Positions 42,921 through 52,033 of a stretch of 64,000 bases of DNA are shown in pieces. The position numbers were made by a program, and so were the translations under genes. Origin of the DNA: G965202915 sp965202915. GTDB taxonomy: Bacteria > Pseudomonadota > Gammaproteobacteria > Eutrophobiales > Eutrophobiaceae. The notes below the pieces were generated by a model that was not told where the DNA came from, did no database searches, and saw only the letters and a list, made by a program, of their open reading frames with translations. The stretch covers positions 1,426,001 through 1,490,000 of the forward strand of contig OZ241847.1 in assembly GCA_965202915.1 (NCBI GenBank), in the 5' to 3' direction. Numbering within the stretch: position 1 is the first letter of the stretch; each line of letters opens with the position of its first letter.

Positions 42921-43469
42921 CTAATCCGACTTCCCCCGTGCATCGGCGTCCCCACTCTTGTCAGCCCACTGCCGCCTTAACGCGGCAACCGGGTCGGCAT
43001 GCGGCGGCAACCATTCAACGCTGCCGATCAATGCCAGTTGCCCCTGCCGGCTGACGCTAAAGGCATCGGCGAACAGATAGGCCCCGGACCCTGCGGAGCC
43101 CACGATCACCACCAGCTCAGGTGGCCCGGTCCCGTCAATATCATCGAGTACGGCTTGCCTCACGGAACCCTCACGATAGCGCACCAGCCCGGCGATAAAA
43201 TAAGCGGTTTCATTGATCGGCAACGCCGCTTTCTCATATACGCGCACACTGAAACTGCCGATGGATCGGGGCTCATATTCACCCTCGGCAATGAGCAGCG
43301 TTTGCCCTGAAGGCAGTCTGATTTTTTGGATAAACCGGTCTTCGACGGGATGTGCGTATGCGTGCCCAATCAGGCTGAGATCTGAGCCCCGGTCGGTGCG
43401 GGTGATGAGCTCAGAGACATTGACCGACAACAGGCAAATCACAAAGGTGATAGTTTTGCATGGGGCCAT
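42921..43469 (-). CDS. PliI-type inhibitor of invertebrate lysozyme
   Basis: About 182 residues. The signal-like N terminus MAPCKTITFVICLLSVNVSE is followed by the PliI domain: SGQTLLIAEGEYEPRSIGSF, SVRVYEKAALPINETAYFIA and GPPELVVIVGSAGSGAYLFA. The SGxxY-like segment (SAGSGAYL) is the loop that blocks i-type lysozyme in known PliI. It is periplasmic. It should protect peptidoglycan from lysozymes of molluscs, annelids and other invertebrates. An upstream in-frame start (43550) would precede the signal. Confidence 0.72.
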   Translation of the reverse strand: MAPCKTITFVICLLSVNVSELITRTDRGSDLSLIGHAYAHPVEDRFIQKIRLPSGQTLLIAEGEYEPRSIGSFSVRVYEKAALPINETAYFIAGLVRYREGSVRQAVLDDIDGTGPPELVVIVGSAGSGAYLFADAFSVSRQGQLALIGSVEWLPPHADPVAALRRQWADKSGDADARGKSD

Positions 43470-43699
43470 CACGTCGGGAGCTCCGGTAGTCAATAAACGG
43501 CGATTATACACCGGTGCAAACGACCGTGCAAGCGGCACCCCTAAGCGCACGGCGTTGATGCCGGCAATCCGCTGGTCGCGGGTTTATGTGATCATGAGGC
43601 GCGATCATATTGTTACTTGCAATGATCGGCACAAAGGGGGTACCATCTCTTAAAGTAACAATGTTGCCCGAATGTTAATCTTAACAGCGAGATACTTCC

Positions 43700-44290
43700 A
43701 TGGCCATTAAAAATACTCCCCGGAATTACGGTTCCGTTGCCAAATGCTTGCATTGGGGAATGGCGGTTTTGTTTCTGGGGTCTTATTGCACGGTTTATTA
43801 TCGGGACTGGTTCACGCAAAAAGACACGCCGGAAAATTGGATTGCGTTGCAGTTACATCTTTCCGTGGGGCTCACCATTGCCGCGTTGGTTATGCTCAGA
43901 ATCTTCTGGAAGACTATCAATATCACACCGGATGCCGAACCGGGGCCGCGCCTGGGGCAGTTGGCGGCGCGTGGCGGCCATTATCTGCTGTATGCGATCA
44001 TGATCCTGATGCCATTGACGGGATATATGGGCACCGGGGTGAACACGGAATATTTTCTCGCCCTTGAGATCACTAAATTCGAGGATACGCGGGTATTTGC
44101 CACCGTGGTGACGGATGGATTGGGTATGACTTTTAAGGAATTTGAGGAGATTGTGGACTTCATCCACAAGGAAATTGGCGGAGAGTTTTTGGTATGGATG
44201 CTGATACTGGGGCACGTGCTGGCGGCGCTGTATCATCATTTTGTGAGAAAGGACCGGACCCTGCGCAAAATGGGCTTTGATCGCTCCTGA
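43700..44290 (+). CDS. cybB: cytochrome b561 family protein
   Basis: 196 residues with four membrane segments and conserved His in CLHWGMAV, LQLHLSVGLT, ARGGHYLLYA and LILGHVLAALYHH, placed to bind two b hemes. It has the CybB-like plan of an inner-membrane superoxide:ubiquinone or related electron carrier. An inserted loop (LALEITKFEDTRVFATVVTD, about 120-150) is longer than in E. coli CybB. It is monocistronic, convergent with thpR. Confidence 0.85.
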   Translation: MAIKNTPRNYGSVAKCLHWGMAVLFLGSYCTVYYRDWFTQKDTPENWIALQLHLSVGLTIAALVMLRIFWKTINITPDAEPGPRLGQLAARGGHYLLYAIMILMPLTGYMGTGVNTEYFLALEITKFEDTRVFATVVTDGLGMTFKEFEEIVDFIHKEIGGEFLVWMLILGHVLAALYHHFVRKDRTLRKMGFDRS

Positions 44291-44413
44291 GACTGACAGG
44301 TTCCGGTGACCATAGCGGTTGACGGTCGCGATGACCGGTTTATATCGTATCGCCGGGCATAGTCGGTATTGCGTTTGTCCCCCCGGCAACCGGTGGCGAC
44401 CACGATGGCTGAA

Positions 44414-44962
44414 TCAGCACGCGCGATATTCCTCTATGGGCAGATATACAACACCGTTATCCCGCGGCACCGATTCCAGTAGAAAGAACCGGTCCATTTG
44501 CCACTTGACCACCGGCACCTGAGCGGGCGTCGCAAGTGCTCCGGCGTTGCGAAACAACGTCACATGCGGCTTGAACCTGCGCCGGACGCGGTAGCCACAC
44601 GGCGCGATTGCGGCTTGCAAACGCCGCTGCCAGGTCTGTAGTTCCGCCGGAACCGCCGACGGGCCAAACCAGCATAATAGCCGCTTGCCAAAATAGCCAA
44701 ATCGGTCCAGGGTAATGTCGATCCGCGGCACCTCAAGCATGGCCGCCGCATGCATATAACACTCGCGGCCGGCTGCCGGCACCTGGCCAAGGAACGCCAG
44801 CGTCAGATGGAGATTGTCGGCTGCCACCGCCCGCGCTGAGCCGGCGTTAAATCCGGCCTGTACCCGCACCAGCCGCGTGCGCGTGCGATCATCCGGGCAT
44901 GCGGCAAAGAACAGTCGCGATGATGCCTGCTTGTTTGGGCGTGTTCGGGCAATGCTGTTCAT
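44414..44962 (-). CDS. thpR: RNA 2',3'-cyclic phosphodiesterase
   Basis: 182 residues, the 2H phosphoesterase fold. The two catalytic motifs are DNLHLTLAFLG near 47 and FKPHVTLFRNAG near 129. It opens 2',3'-cyclic ends of RNA, and relatives act as 2'-5' RNA ligase in vitro. Cytosolic. Confidence 0.92.
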   Translation of the reverse strand: MNSIARTRPNKQASSRLFFAACPDDRTRTRLVRVQAGFNAGSARAVAADNLHLTLAFLGQVPAAGRECYMHAAAMLEVPRIDITLDRFGYFGKRLLCWFGPSAVPAELQTWQRRLQAAIAPCGYRVRRRFKPHVTLFRNAGALATPAQVPVVKWQMDRFFLLESVPRDNGVVYLPIEEYRAC

Positions 44963-45073
44963 AATCGTATATGCAAACCCCTGGGGCGGACTGGGGTTGC
45001 TCCATCCGCTCCTATGCCGATGATCCCGGCCACTGTTGCAAATTGACTCACTTCATTGGACACTGGCAGACGT

Positions 45074-45149
<76 letters not shown>

Positions 45150-45239
45150 GGTTTAATTGACGACAACCAACCATGACTGAATTTTGTCGCCGGGACAATC
45201 GGTCCCGCGGTGAAGACGGCGATAATTAAAACGGTGCGG

Positions 45240-45485
45240 TTATTGAGGCGGGTTTTGCGCCGGTTCGGGATAGAGACCATGGGGCTGTATCAAATCGTAT
45301 TTAAACCCGATAAATAATAAAATAAACAGCGCCATCGACAGTACGATTCTGACGGTCAGGGATTGTACCGTGCGATTGGATTCTCCTTTGTCTTTAATAA
45401 GAAATACTATTCCGGAAGACAGTGATAGGATAATCAATAACAGAACAAATAGGATTAAGAGCTTAAATAGAAATGCCGACGTCAT
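45240..45485 (-). CDS. DUF2909 twin-transmembrane protein
   Basis: 81 residues with two membrane segments (LLILFVLLLIILSLSSGIVF and VRIVLSMALFILLFIGFKYD) joined by a short loop KDKGESNRTVQSLTVR, and ending near IQPHGLYP. This is the DUF2909 plan, typically encoded beside cytochrome c oxidase assembly genes. It is divergent from surf1. Role unknown, presumably in oxidase biogenesis. Confidence 0.85.
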   Translation of the reverse strand: MTSAFLFKLLILFVLLLIILSLSSGIVFLIKDKGESNRTVQSLTVRIVLSMALFILLFIGFKYDLIQPHGLYPEPAQNPPQ

Positions 45486-45550
45486 TGGTTTTTTCGCTGT
45501 ATTGTGAGTATCCTAGCATAAGTGCAAGCGGGTATTATTGATATATTTAT

Positions 45551-46327
45551 GTGGAGTCAATGAGGATGAATTTGGCCGGCAGGCTGTTTTCAGTGCCGGT
45601 TATTCCGGTGCTGGGTTTTTTGATATGTTTTCCGGTGCTGATTTCCCTGGGTTTTTGGCAGTTGGATCGGGCCCAGCAAAAGCGCGGCCTGCACGCGGAT
45701 TATCTGGAACGAGGGGCTCTGCCGGTGATAAATTTGAGTCATGCCGGGCCCGACAGGCATGATCCGGCGCGGTTGCTTTGGCGAACGGTTAAGGTCTCCG
45801 GAACACTGGAGCAGACCGCCACAATTTTATTGGATAATCAAGTATTAAATGGCGTGGCCGGATATTATGTATTTTCCCTGCTCAGACTGGAAAATACCGC
45901 GGAGCACGTGCTTATTAATCAAGGCTGGGTGCCGGTCGGTGGCGACAGAAACGAGATCCCGGCATTGTCGACGATCAATACGACGGTGCAGGTACGGGGC
46001 AAAATAAAGGGCTTTCCCCGGACCGGGATAATGTTGTCCGACACCGGAGCGGAGCGGATGGCGGCGCAGATATACCGGGTCCAGAAACTGGACCTGGAAC
46101 TGGCGCGACAATTATTTGCCAGGCCGCTGTTGCCCTATCTGGTGCGGCTTGATACTGATTCCGATCATGGCTACCGGCGGCAATGGCGTGAACCGGGGTC
46201 GGGGGCGGCGATGCATTTGGGCTATGCGTTTCAATGGTTTGCGCTGGCCGCGACGCTGTTGATCATTTTCGTCGCCCTCAACTGGAAAAAGACAAAGGCA
46301 GTACAACAAGATGAGTCAAGAAACTAG
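45551..46327 (+). CDS. SURF1 family cytochrome oxidase assembly protein
   Basis: About 255 residues with an N-terminal and a C-terminal membrane helix around a periplasmic domain, the SURF1 plan. GFWQLDRAQQKRGLHADYLE follows helix 1, and NQGWVPVGGDRNEIPAL is the conserved core near 120. It helps insert heme a into subunit I of cytochrome oxidase. GTG 45551, ATG 45560 and ATG 45566 are all in frame. It starts an operon with SCO-like, ctaA and ctaB genes. Confidence 0.88.
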   Translation: MESMRMNLAGRLFSVPVIPVLGFLICFPVLISLGFWQLDRAQQKRGLHADYLERGALPVINLSHAGPDRHDPARLLWRTVKVSGTLEQTATILLDNQVLNGVAGYYVFSLLRLENTAEHVLINQGWVPVGGDRNEIPALSTINTTVQVRGKIKGFPRTGIMLSDTGAERMAAQIYRVQKLDLELARQLFARPLLPYLVRLDTDSDHGYRRQWREPGSGAAMHLGYAFQWFALAATLLIIFVALNWKKTKAVQQDESRN

Positions 46328-46919
46328 GCCGAATGGCAAATTCACGTTGATCCTGGTGGTGCTGGTTTTTTGTGCGCCGGTGCTGCTGGCCTGGTATATG
46401 CACGCCTTTACCAATGTTGTTGCCACCACGGATACCACCAATCACGGCGATCTGGTGGTGCCGGCGCGTCTTGTGCCGGATCTGCCGCTGAGCAATCCGG
46501 GCGTCGACCCGGATACCGATAGACTAAGGGGTAAATGGAATCTGGTGTTTATTCAGCACGGAACCTGTGCACAATTATGCAGGGAAAATATTTATCGCAT
46601 GCACCGGATTTATTTGGCGACCGGCAGGCACGCACACCGTCTGCGCCGGGTATTGATGCTGGACCGGCCGCAGGATGCGGGGTTTCACCGATATCTGCAG
46701 GCTTATCCGGGCCAAAGGGTCTATCTCGCCGAACAAACCGGCGGAGAGGACGTCACTCGCTTATTTGATTTAACCGGGGAGATGGCCGTCCGCCAGAAAG
46801 GCTGGTTTTATATCGTCGACCCGCTGGGTAATTTAATGATGAGCTATCGCTCCGAGGTCCATCCAAAATTGATCATTAAAGATCTGATCACCCTGTTGAG
46901 AACCTCACGCATCGGTTGA
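46311..46919 (+). CDS. SCO-like membrane-anchored thioredoxin-fold protein
   Basis: 202 residues. One N-terminal membrane segment (LILVVLVFCAPVLLAWYMHA), then a thioredoxin-like domain: GKWNLVFIQHGTCAQLCREN with a CX3C pair, and GWFYIVDPLGNLMMSYRSEV near the end. It resembles the short assembly factor found between surf1 and ctaA in gammaproteobacteria. It may deliver copper or reduce CuA thiols. It overlaps surf1 by 17 bp. Confidence 0.72.
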   Translation: MSQETRPNGKFTLILVVLVFCAPVLLAWYMHAFTNVVATTDTTNHGDLVVPARLVPDLPLSNPGVDPDTDRLRGKWNLVFIQHGTCAQLCRENIYRMHRIYLATGRHAHRLRRVLMLDRPQDAGFHRYLQAYPGQRVYLAEQTGGEDVTRLFDLTGEMAVRQKGWFYIVDPLGNLMMSYRSEVHPKLIIKDLITLLRTSRIG

Positions 46920-46931
46920 CGGCGGATCATA

Positions 46932-47906
46932 ATGCTGTTTAGGAGTTTACTTATTGTTGCCGTTATCCTGACCTTGTTGGTCGTGGTCCTGGGCGCCTAT
47001 GTGCGGTTATCGGACGCCGGCCTGGGTTGCCCGGATTGGCCGGGTTGTTATGGTAACATGCTTGTCCCCGATGACCATAAGGCGATAACCCGAATGTATC
47101 CGGACCGACCCCTGGATCGGGCGCGGGCATGGAAGGAGATGGGACACCGTTATGCCGCAGGTACGGTGCTTTTGTTGGTTCTGGTGCTGGCTGTTTCAGG
47201 CTGGCGCAGCCGCTCCATCAGTACCCCGGTACAAACATTATTGACGGCAATATTGGCGCTGGTGATTGTGCAGGCCTTGCTGGGCATGTGGACGGTGACC
47301 TTATTATTGAAACCGGTGATTGTGGTGTTACATTTACTCGGTGGCATGGCTGTTTTATCGTTGCTGTACTGGACCGCGCTGGAGGTCCTGTATAAGGACG
47401 GTATCGATGTTGGCGCCGGATTGCGGCTGTGGGTGATCGTCGGCCTGGCGGTACTACTGATGCAAATAACCCTGGGCGGCTGGACCAGCGCCAACTATGC
47501 GGCCCTGGTCTGCCCCGATTTTCCGACTTGCCAGCAACAATGGTGGCCGAATATGGATTTTGCCCAGGGGTTTCAGCCGTGGCATGGATTGGGCGTCGAT
47601 TATGAGGGCGGCATATTGCGCGCCGATGCACGCACCGCGATCCACTTTACTCACCGGATTGGTGCGCTGTTGACTTTCATCGTGCTGTTTGCGGTGGCGA
47701 TGCGGGCGTTGATGGAACGTCGGCGCGCGGTTAAAATCACCGCGGGCGCATTATTGCTGTTGCTGTGTGCGCAAATCGGCATAGGCATCGCCAATATTAT
47801 GCTGGTATTGCCTCTGCCTTTGGCGGTGGCACATAATGCCTTTGCCGCACTGCTATTACTTGCCATCGTGACCCTGCTGCACCAATCAAAAACAACGACA
47901 ACATGA
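46932..47906 (+). CDS. ctaA: heme A synthase CtaA (COX15)
   Basis: 324 residues with eight membrane segments. GAYVRLSDAGLGCPDWPGCY near 22 and the matching GGWTSANYAALVCPDFPTCQ in the second half are the duplicated COX15 motifs, with heme-ligand His in MGHRYAAG and HFTHRIGALL. It oxidises the heme o methyl group to the formyl of heme a. It lies between SCO-like and ctaB genes. Confidence 0.94.
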   Translation: MLFRSLLIVAVILTLLVVVLGAYVRLSDAGLGCPDWPGCYGNMLVPDDHKAITRMYPDRPLDRARAWKEMGHRYAAGTVLLLVLVLAVSGWRSRSISTPVQTLLTAILALVIVQALLGMWTVTLLLKPVIVVLHLLGGMAVLSLLYWTALEVLYKDGIDVGAGLRLWVIVGLAVLLMQITLGGWTSANYAALVCPDFPTCQQQWWPNMDFAQGFQPWHGLGVDYEGGILRADARTAIHFTHRIGALLTFIVLFAVAMRALMERRRAVKITAGALLLLLCAQIGIGIANIMLVLPLPLAVAHNAFAALLLLAIVTLLHQSKTTTT

Positions 47907-47919
47907 GCGAAAACCGGTT

Positions 47920-48822
47920 TTGAATATACGGACGGTCAAACCAATTGCCGTATGGCGTGATTACCTGGCATTGTGCAAACCCAAGATCATCGGATTGATC
48001 GTGTTCACCGCGGTGGTGGGCATGTTGTTGGCAACGCCCGGGCCGGTGCCGCCGGATATCTTTATCTTTGGCACCCTGGGCATAGGCATGGCCGCGGCTT
48101 CGGCGGCGGCGATCAATCACGTGGTCGATCACAGAATCGATTCGCTGATGGCCCGTACCATGCGCCGGCCCTTGCCCAGGGGTAAAGTCGATATGCCGAA
48201 CGCGATCCTGTTTGCGGCGACACTTGGGGCCGCGTCGATGGTGATTCTGGTCACGTTGGTGAATACATTGACCGCGATATTGACCGCGGTGTCACTGGTG
48301 GGATACGGGTTTGTTTATTCAATGTTCTTAAAGCGCGCCACGCCGCAGAATATTGTGATTGGCGGGGCCGCCGGTGCGGCACCGCCGGTGCTGGGCTGGA
48401 CCGCGGTCACCGGCGTATTGGAGCCAAATTCATTATTATTATTTCTGGTACTGTTCGCCTGGACGCCGCCGCATTTCTGGGCCCTGGCGATCTATCGTCG
48501 TGAAGAATATGCAACCGCGGACATACCGATGCTGCCGATTACGCACGGCATTGAATTTACCCGCCTGCATATTTTGCTTTATACCATAGTGTTATTCATT
48601 GTTTGCCTGCTGCCGTATCTGACCTATATGAGCGGCCCGTTTTATCTCGTCTGTGCACTGTTATTAAACGGCGGTTTTTTATATTACGCGATCCGCATGC
48701 AATACGATCACGCGGACCAATTGGCGATGCAGACGTTCACCTATTCCATTTTCTATTTAATGGCGATGTTTGCGGCATTATTGATCGATCATTATGTGCC
48801 GCTGATTGCAGCCTTGATTTAA
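47920..48822 (+). CDS. ctaB: protoheme IX farnesyltransferase (heme O synthase)
   Basis: 300 residues with eight or nine membrane segments. The prenyl-pyrophosphate site is AAAINHVVDHRIDSLMARTM near 65, with the second acidic loop YRREEYATADIPMLPI near 190. It farnesylates heme b to heme o. The only workable start is TTG 47920 (an ATG 17 bp earlier is in a closed frame). Last gene of the oxidase-assembly operon. Confidence 0.94.
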   Translation: MNIRTVKPIAVWRDYLALCKPKIIGLIVFTAVVGMLLATPGPVPPDIFIFGTLGIGMAAASAAAINHVVDHRIDSLMARTMRRPLPRGKVDMPNAILFAATLGAASMVILVTLVNTLTAILTAVSLVGYGFVYSMFLKRATPQNIVIGGAAGAAPPVLGWTAVTGVLEPNSLLLFLVLFAWTPPHFWALAIYRREEYATADIPMLPITHGIEFTRLHILLYTIVLFIVCLLPYLTYMSGPFYLVCALLLNGGFLYYAIRMQYDHADQLAMQTFTYSIFYLMAMFAALLIDHYVPLIAALI

Positions 48823-48859
48823 TCATTCGCCGCGGGCGGGAGCCCGCTCTTTAACAAAG

Positions 48860-49795
48860 TTGAAAAAAGCGATGCAGCCGATTATTTGCGTAAGCAATCT
48901 AAGCAAGACCTATGCCACCGGCGTGCGGGCATTGGCCGATATCAATCTGGAAATTTACAGGGGCGAGATCTTTGCGTTACTTGGCCCCAATGGCGCCGGC
49001 AAGACCACCTTAATCGGCATTATCTGCGGCATAGTCACGCTGACCGAGGGGCGGGTGATTGCCGACGGATACAATATCATCGATGAGTTTCGCATGGCCC
49101 GTTCAAGAATTGGCCTGGTGCCGCAGGAATTGGCCACCGACATGTTTGAGAGTGTATGGAGTACGGTGAATTTCAGTCGGGGTTTATTTGGCAAGCCCGC
49201 AAATCCCGATTATATCGAAACCTTATTGCGCGATCTGAGCCTGTGGGATAAAAGGAATACCAGGATCATGGCCTTATCGGGCGGGATGAAACGTCGAGTG
49301 ATGATCGCCAAGGCACTGTCGCATGAGCCGAAAATACTGTTTTTGGATGAGCCCACCGCGGGGGTGGACGTCGAGTTGCGGCGCGACATGTGGGACATGG
49401 TGCGAGACCTGCGGGCAAGCGGCGTCACCATTATTTTGACCACCCATTATATCGAAGAAGCCGAAGAAATGGCGGATCGCATAGGGGTGATCAATAAGGG
49501 CGAGCTCATCATCGTGGAAAACAAGGTCGAGTTGATGAAGAAACTGGGCAGAAAACAATTGACCCTGTATCTGCAAAATCCGTTATCACAAATACCGGAT
49601 GAATTTGCCAGTCATGCATTGGAGCTGGGCGCCGACGGCAATAAACTGATCTACACCTTTGATGCCCGCCAAAAGCACGCCGGGATCGCGGCATTGCTGC
49701 GGCGATTGCATGAATCCGGGATCGAGGTGCAGGATCTGGAATCCAGTGAAAGCTCACTGGAAGAGATCTTCGTTAATCTGGTAAGGAAAAAATAA
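48860..49795 (+). CDS. ABC transporter ATP-binding protein (YadG-like)
   Basis: 311 residues. Walker A LLGPNGAGKTTLIGI near 39, signature ALSGGMKRRVMIAKAL near 140 and Walker B ILFLDEPTAGVDVELR near 160, with the H-loop TTHYIEEAEEMADR. The GG-M-K/R-R signature and C-terminal extension fit the DrrA/YadG class of exporters. Start TTG 48860 or ATG 48872. The permease gene follows directly (TAAATG). Substrate unknown. Confidence 0.88.
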   Translation: MKKAMQPIICVSNLSKTYATGVRALADINLEIYRGEIFALLGPNGAGKTTLIGIICGIVTLTEGRVIADGYNIIDEFRMARSRIGLVPQELATDMFESVWSTVNFSRGLFGKPANPDYIETLLRDLSLWDKRNTRIMALSGGMKRRVMIAKALSHEPKILFLDEPTAGVDVELRRDMWDMVRDLRASGVTIILTTHYIEEAEEMADRIGVINKGELIIVENKVELMKKLGRKQLTLYLQNPLSQIPDEFASHALELGADGNKLIYTFDARQKHAGIAALLRRLHESGIEVQDLESSESSLEEIFVNLVRKK

Positions 49796-50557
49796 ATGAA
49801 TCGATATGCGATCAAGGCCATTTATTGGTTTGAAATGGCGCGCACCGGACGAACGCTGATGCAAAGCATTGCCTCGCCGGTGCTTTCCACGATGCTCTAT
49901 TTTGTTGTGTTTGGCGCGGCCATAGGCTCGCGCGTGGGTGAGATCGATGGCATCCATTACGCCGCCTTTATCATACCCGGCCTAATCATGCTGTCACTGT
50001 TCAACGAGAGCATTTCCAATGCCTCTTTTGGCATATATATGCCAAAATTCACCGGCACCATCTATGAAGTATTATCGGCGCCGATGTCGTGGGTGGAAAT
50101 CTTGATCGGTTACGTCGGCGCGGCGACCACCAAATCGATCATCCTGGGGTTGCTGATATTATTAACCGCGCGTTTGTTTGTCGACTATCAGATTGCCCAT
50201 CCGCTGTACATGCTTGGCTTTCTGACGTTGACCGCGCTCACCTTCAGCTTATTCGGTTTCATGCTTGGAATCTGGGCAGACAGCTTTGAAAAATTACAGA
50301 TCGTGCCGATGATGATCGTTACCCCGTTGACCTTTCTTGGCGGCAGTTTTTACTCGATCAATATGTTACCGCCGCTTTGGCAAACGATCACCCTGTTTAA
50401 CCCGGTGGTGTATTTGATCAGCGGCTTTCGCTGGAGTTTTTACGGCGTTGCCGACGTCAATATAATGCTCAGCCTGGGCATGATTTTACTGTTTATGCTG
50501 TTCTGCCTGGTAACCATATGGTGGATGTTTAAAACCGGGTATCAATTAAAAACATGA
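49796..50557 (+). CDS. ABC-2 type permease (YadH-like)
   Basis: 253 residues with six membrane segments. MPKFTGTIYEVLSAPMSWVE near 82 and TPLTFLGGSFYSINMLPPLW near 178 are the typical ABC-2 motifs. It forms an exporter with the ATPase encoded upstream. YadGH-like pairs are widespread and have no firmly known substrate. Confidence 0.88.
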   Translation: MNRYAIKAIYWFEMARTGRTLMQSIASPVLSTMLYFVVFGAAIGSRVGEIDGIHYAAFIIPGLIMLSLFNESISNASFGIYMPKFTGTIYEVLSAPMSWVEILIGYVGAATTKSIILGLLILLTARLFVDYQIAHPLYMLGFLTLTALTFSLFGFMLGIWADSFEKLQIVPMMIVTPLTFLGGSFYSINMLPPLWQTITLFNPVVYLISGFRWSFYGVADVNIMLSLGMILLFMLFCLVTIWWMFKTGYQLKT

Positions 50558-50645
50558 CGCCATCCGGCCACTGCCGACGTTTGAGCAGACAAGACCGGCG
50601 GCATCTGAGACCGAAACAGGTACGCGATATATCGGAGGGTAATCG

Positions 50646-51131
50646 ATGACTGATCTCAAACAACCAAAGCAACTGAATGAAAAAGTCAATTATATCCTGG
50701 GAGGTCTGGGCAGGCTCATTATGGACAGTCTCCACAATCTCGCGTTGTTTGCGATAGGCGCGGCGATCATGTGGTCGGCGATCACCGCATTCGTCGAAAT
50801 ACTCACGGACATGCACATAACTATTGCGGACATATTATTATTGTTCATCTATCTGGAGTTGCTGGCGATGGTGGGCATTTACTTCAAAACCAACCATATG
50901 CCAGTGCGTTTTCTGATCTACGTGGCGATCACCGCACTCACCAGGATGATGATAGGCGACATACAGGCACACCATCAAACACCGGACCTGGGGATCATTT
51001 ATATATCGTCGGCGATACTTATCCTGGCCCTGGCCACCCTGGTGATCCGCTTCGGTTCGGCAAAGTATCCCTACAGTGAAATATCGGACGATGAAGCAAT
51101 CCAAAATCCGACGAATCAAGGACGACCCTGA
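50646..51131 (+). CDS. PsiE-like membrane protein
   Basis: 161 residues with four membrane segments. The pattern around YLELLAMVGIYFKTNHMPVR and FLIYVAITALTRMMIGDIQA is that of the phosphate-starvation-inducible PsiE family. A good ribosome site (GGAGGG) precedes ATG 50646. The function of PsiE is unknown. Confidence 0.8.
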   Translation: MTDLKQPKQLNEKVNYILGGLGRLIMDSLHNLALFAIGAAIMWSAITAFVEILTDMHITIADILLLFIYLELLAMVGIYFKTNHMPVRFLIYVAITALTRMMIGDIQAHHQTPDLGIIYISSAILILALATLVIRFGSAKYPYSEISDDEAIQNPTNQGRP

Positions 51132-51229
51132 TCCATGCCGCTATGGACCGCTGCGATTTCTCCGCGTGCGGCGGTGGAGGCTTTGGGATGACGGGAAATT
51201 TCTTTCCAAATAATTAATGGAAAACGCAA

Positions 51230-51937
51230 ATGAACCAATCGGCACAACAAAAAGATTTATTTCCCAAAGTGGCGGAGCAGTCATTTGCATGGACTCAGCT
51301 GGTCGTCCCCGCGGAACAAATATCACGTTTACACAGTGGCAATGCAGAATACATTGCTGATTTCATCACCCCCGCTGAAGAAACCCACTTACTCGCTGCC
51401 GTTCACTCCGAGGCATGGAAAAATGACTTGAAACGGCGAGTGCAACATTATGGCTATCGTTATGATTACACCGAACGAAATATCAAAGCCGGTGGCCGCC
51501 TTGGCGCATTGCCATGCTGGGCAAAGGAAATAAGCGACCGGCTGGTGCAAAAAAAGATTTTCCCATCTCCGCCCGACCAGCTGATCGTGAATGAATACCA
51601 ACCGGATCAGGGGATCGCACCGCACACCGACCGCGATTGTTTCGGTCCGGTCGTCGCCTCGCTCTCCCTGGGTAGCGACTGCATGATGCAAATTTTGCCG
51701 CATGGGAACAGCCGGGAAGATGCATTTGATATTGTATTACTGCGCCGAAGCCTGGTCGTATTTCAAGGAAAGAGCCGGGAAGTTTGGCGGCATGGTATCG
51801 CACCGAGGAAAAACGACAAGCAGGACGGGAACCAAATACCGCGTCAACGGCGTGTATCCCTTACTTTTCGCACCGTCAAAACTGATCCTGCGGATCTACC
51901 TGATAAAACCAACCGCTTGCATGGCAGGCTGGATTGA
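51230..51937 (+). CDS. alkB: AlkB-like 2-oxoglutarate-dependent dioxygenase
   Basis: 235 residues. Iron ligands are the HxD in GIAPHTDRDCFG near 131 and the distal His in EVWRHGIAPR near 186; the 2-oxoglutarate Arg is in RRVSLTFR near 206. The N-terminal nucleotide-recognition lid includes QHYGYRYDYTERNIKAGG. AlkB-type enzymes demethylate N-alkylated bases in DNA or RNA. It resembles the ALKBH8/AlkB2-like short class more than E. coli AlkB. Confidence 0.85.
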   Translation: MNQSAQQKDLFPKVAEQSFAWTQLVVPAEQISRLHSGNAEYIADFITPAEETHLLAAVHSEAWKNDLKRRVQHYGYRYDYTERNIKAGGRLGALPCWAKEISDRLVQKKIFPSPPDQLIVNEYQPDQGIAPHTDRDCFGPVVASLSLGSDCMMQILPHGNSREDAFDIVLLRRSLVVFQGKSREVWRHGIAPRKNDKQDGNQIPRQRRVSLTFRTVKTDPADLPDKTNRLHGRLD

Positions 51938-52033
51938 TGCTTTTTTACCGTTGTGCATCTATCCTGTTGGCGACGGCGAAACAGCAGTCGATAAAAACAA
52001 CTGAAGACCCGGCCTATTATCGGCCACTCTGAG

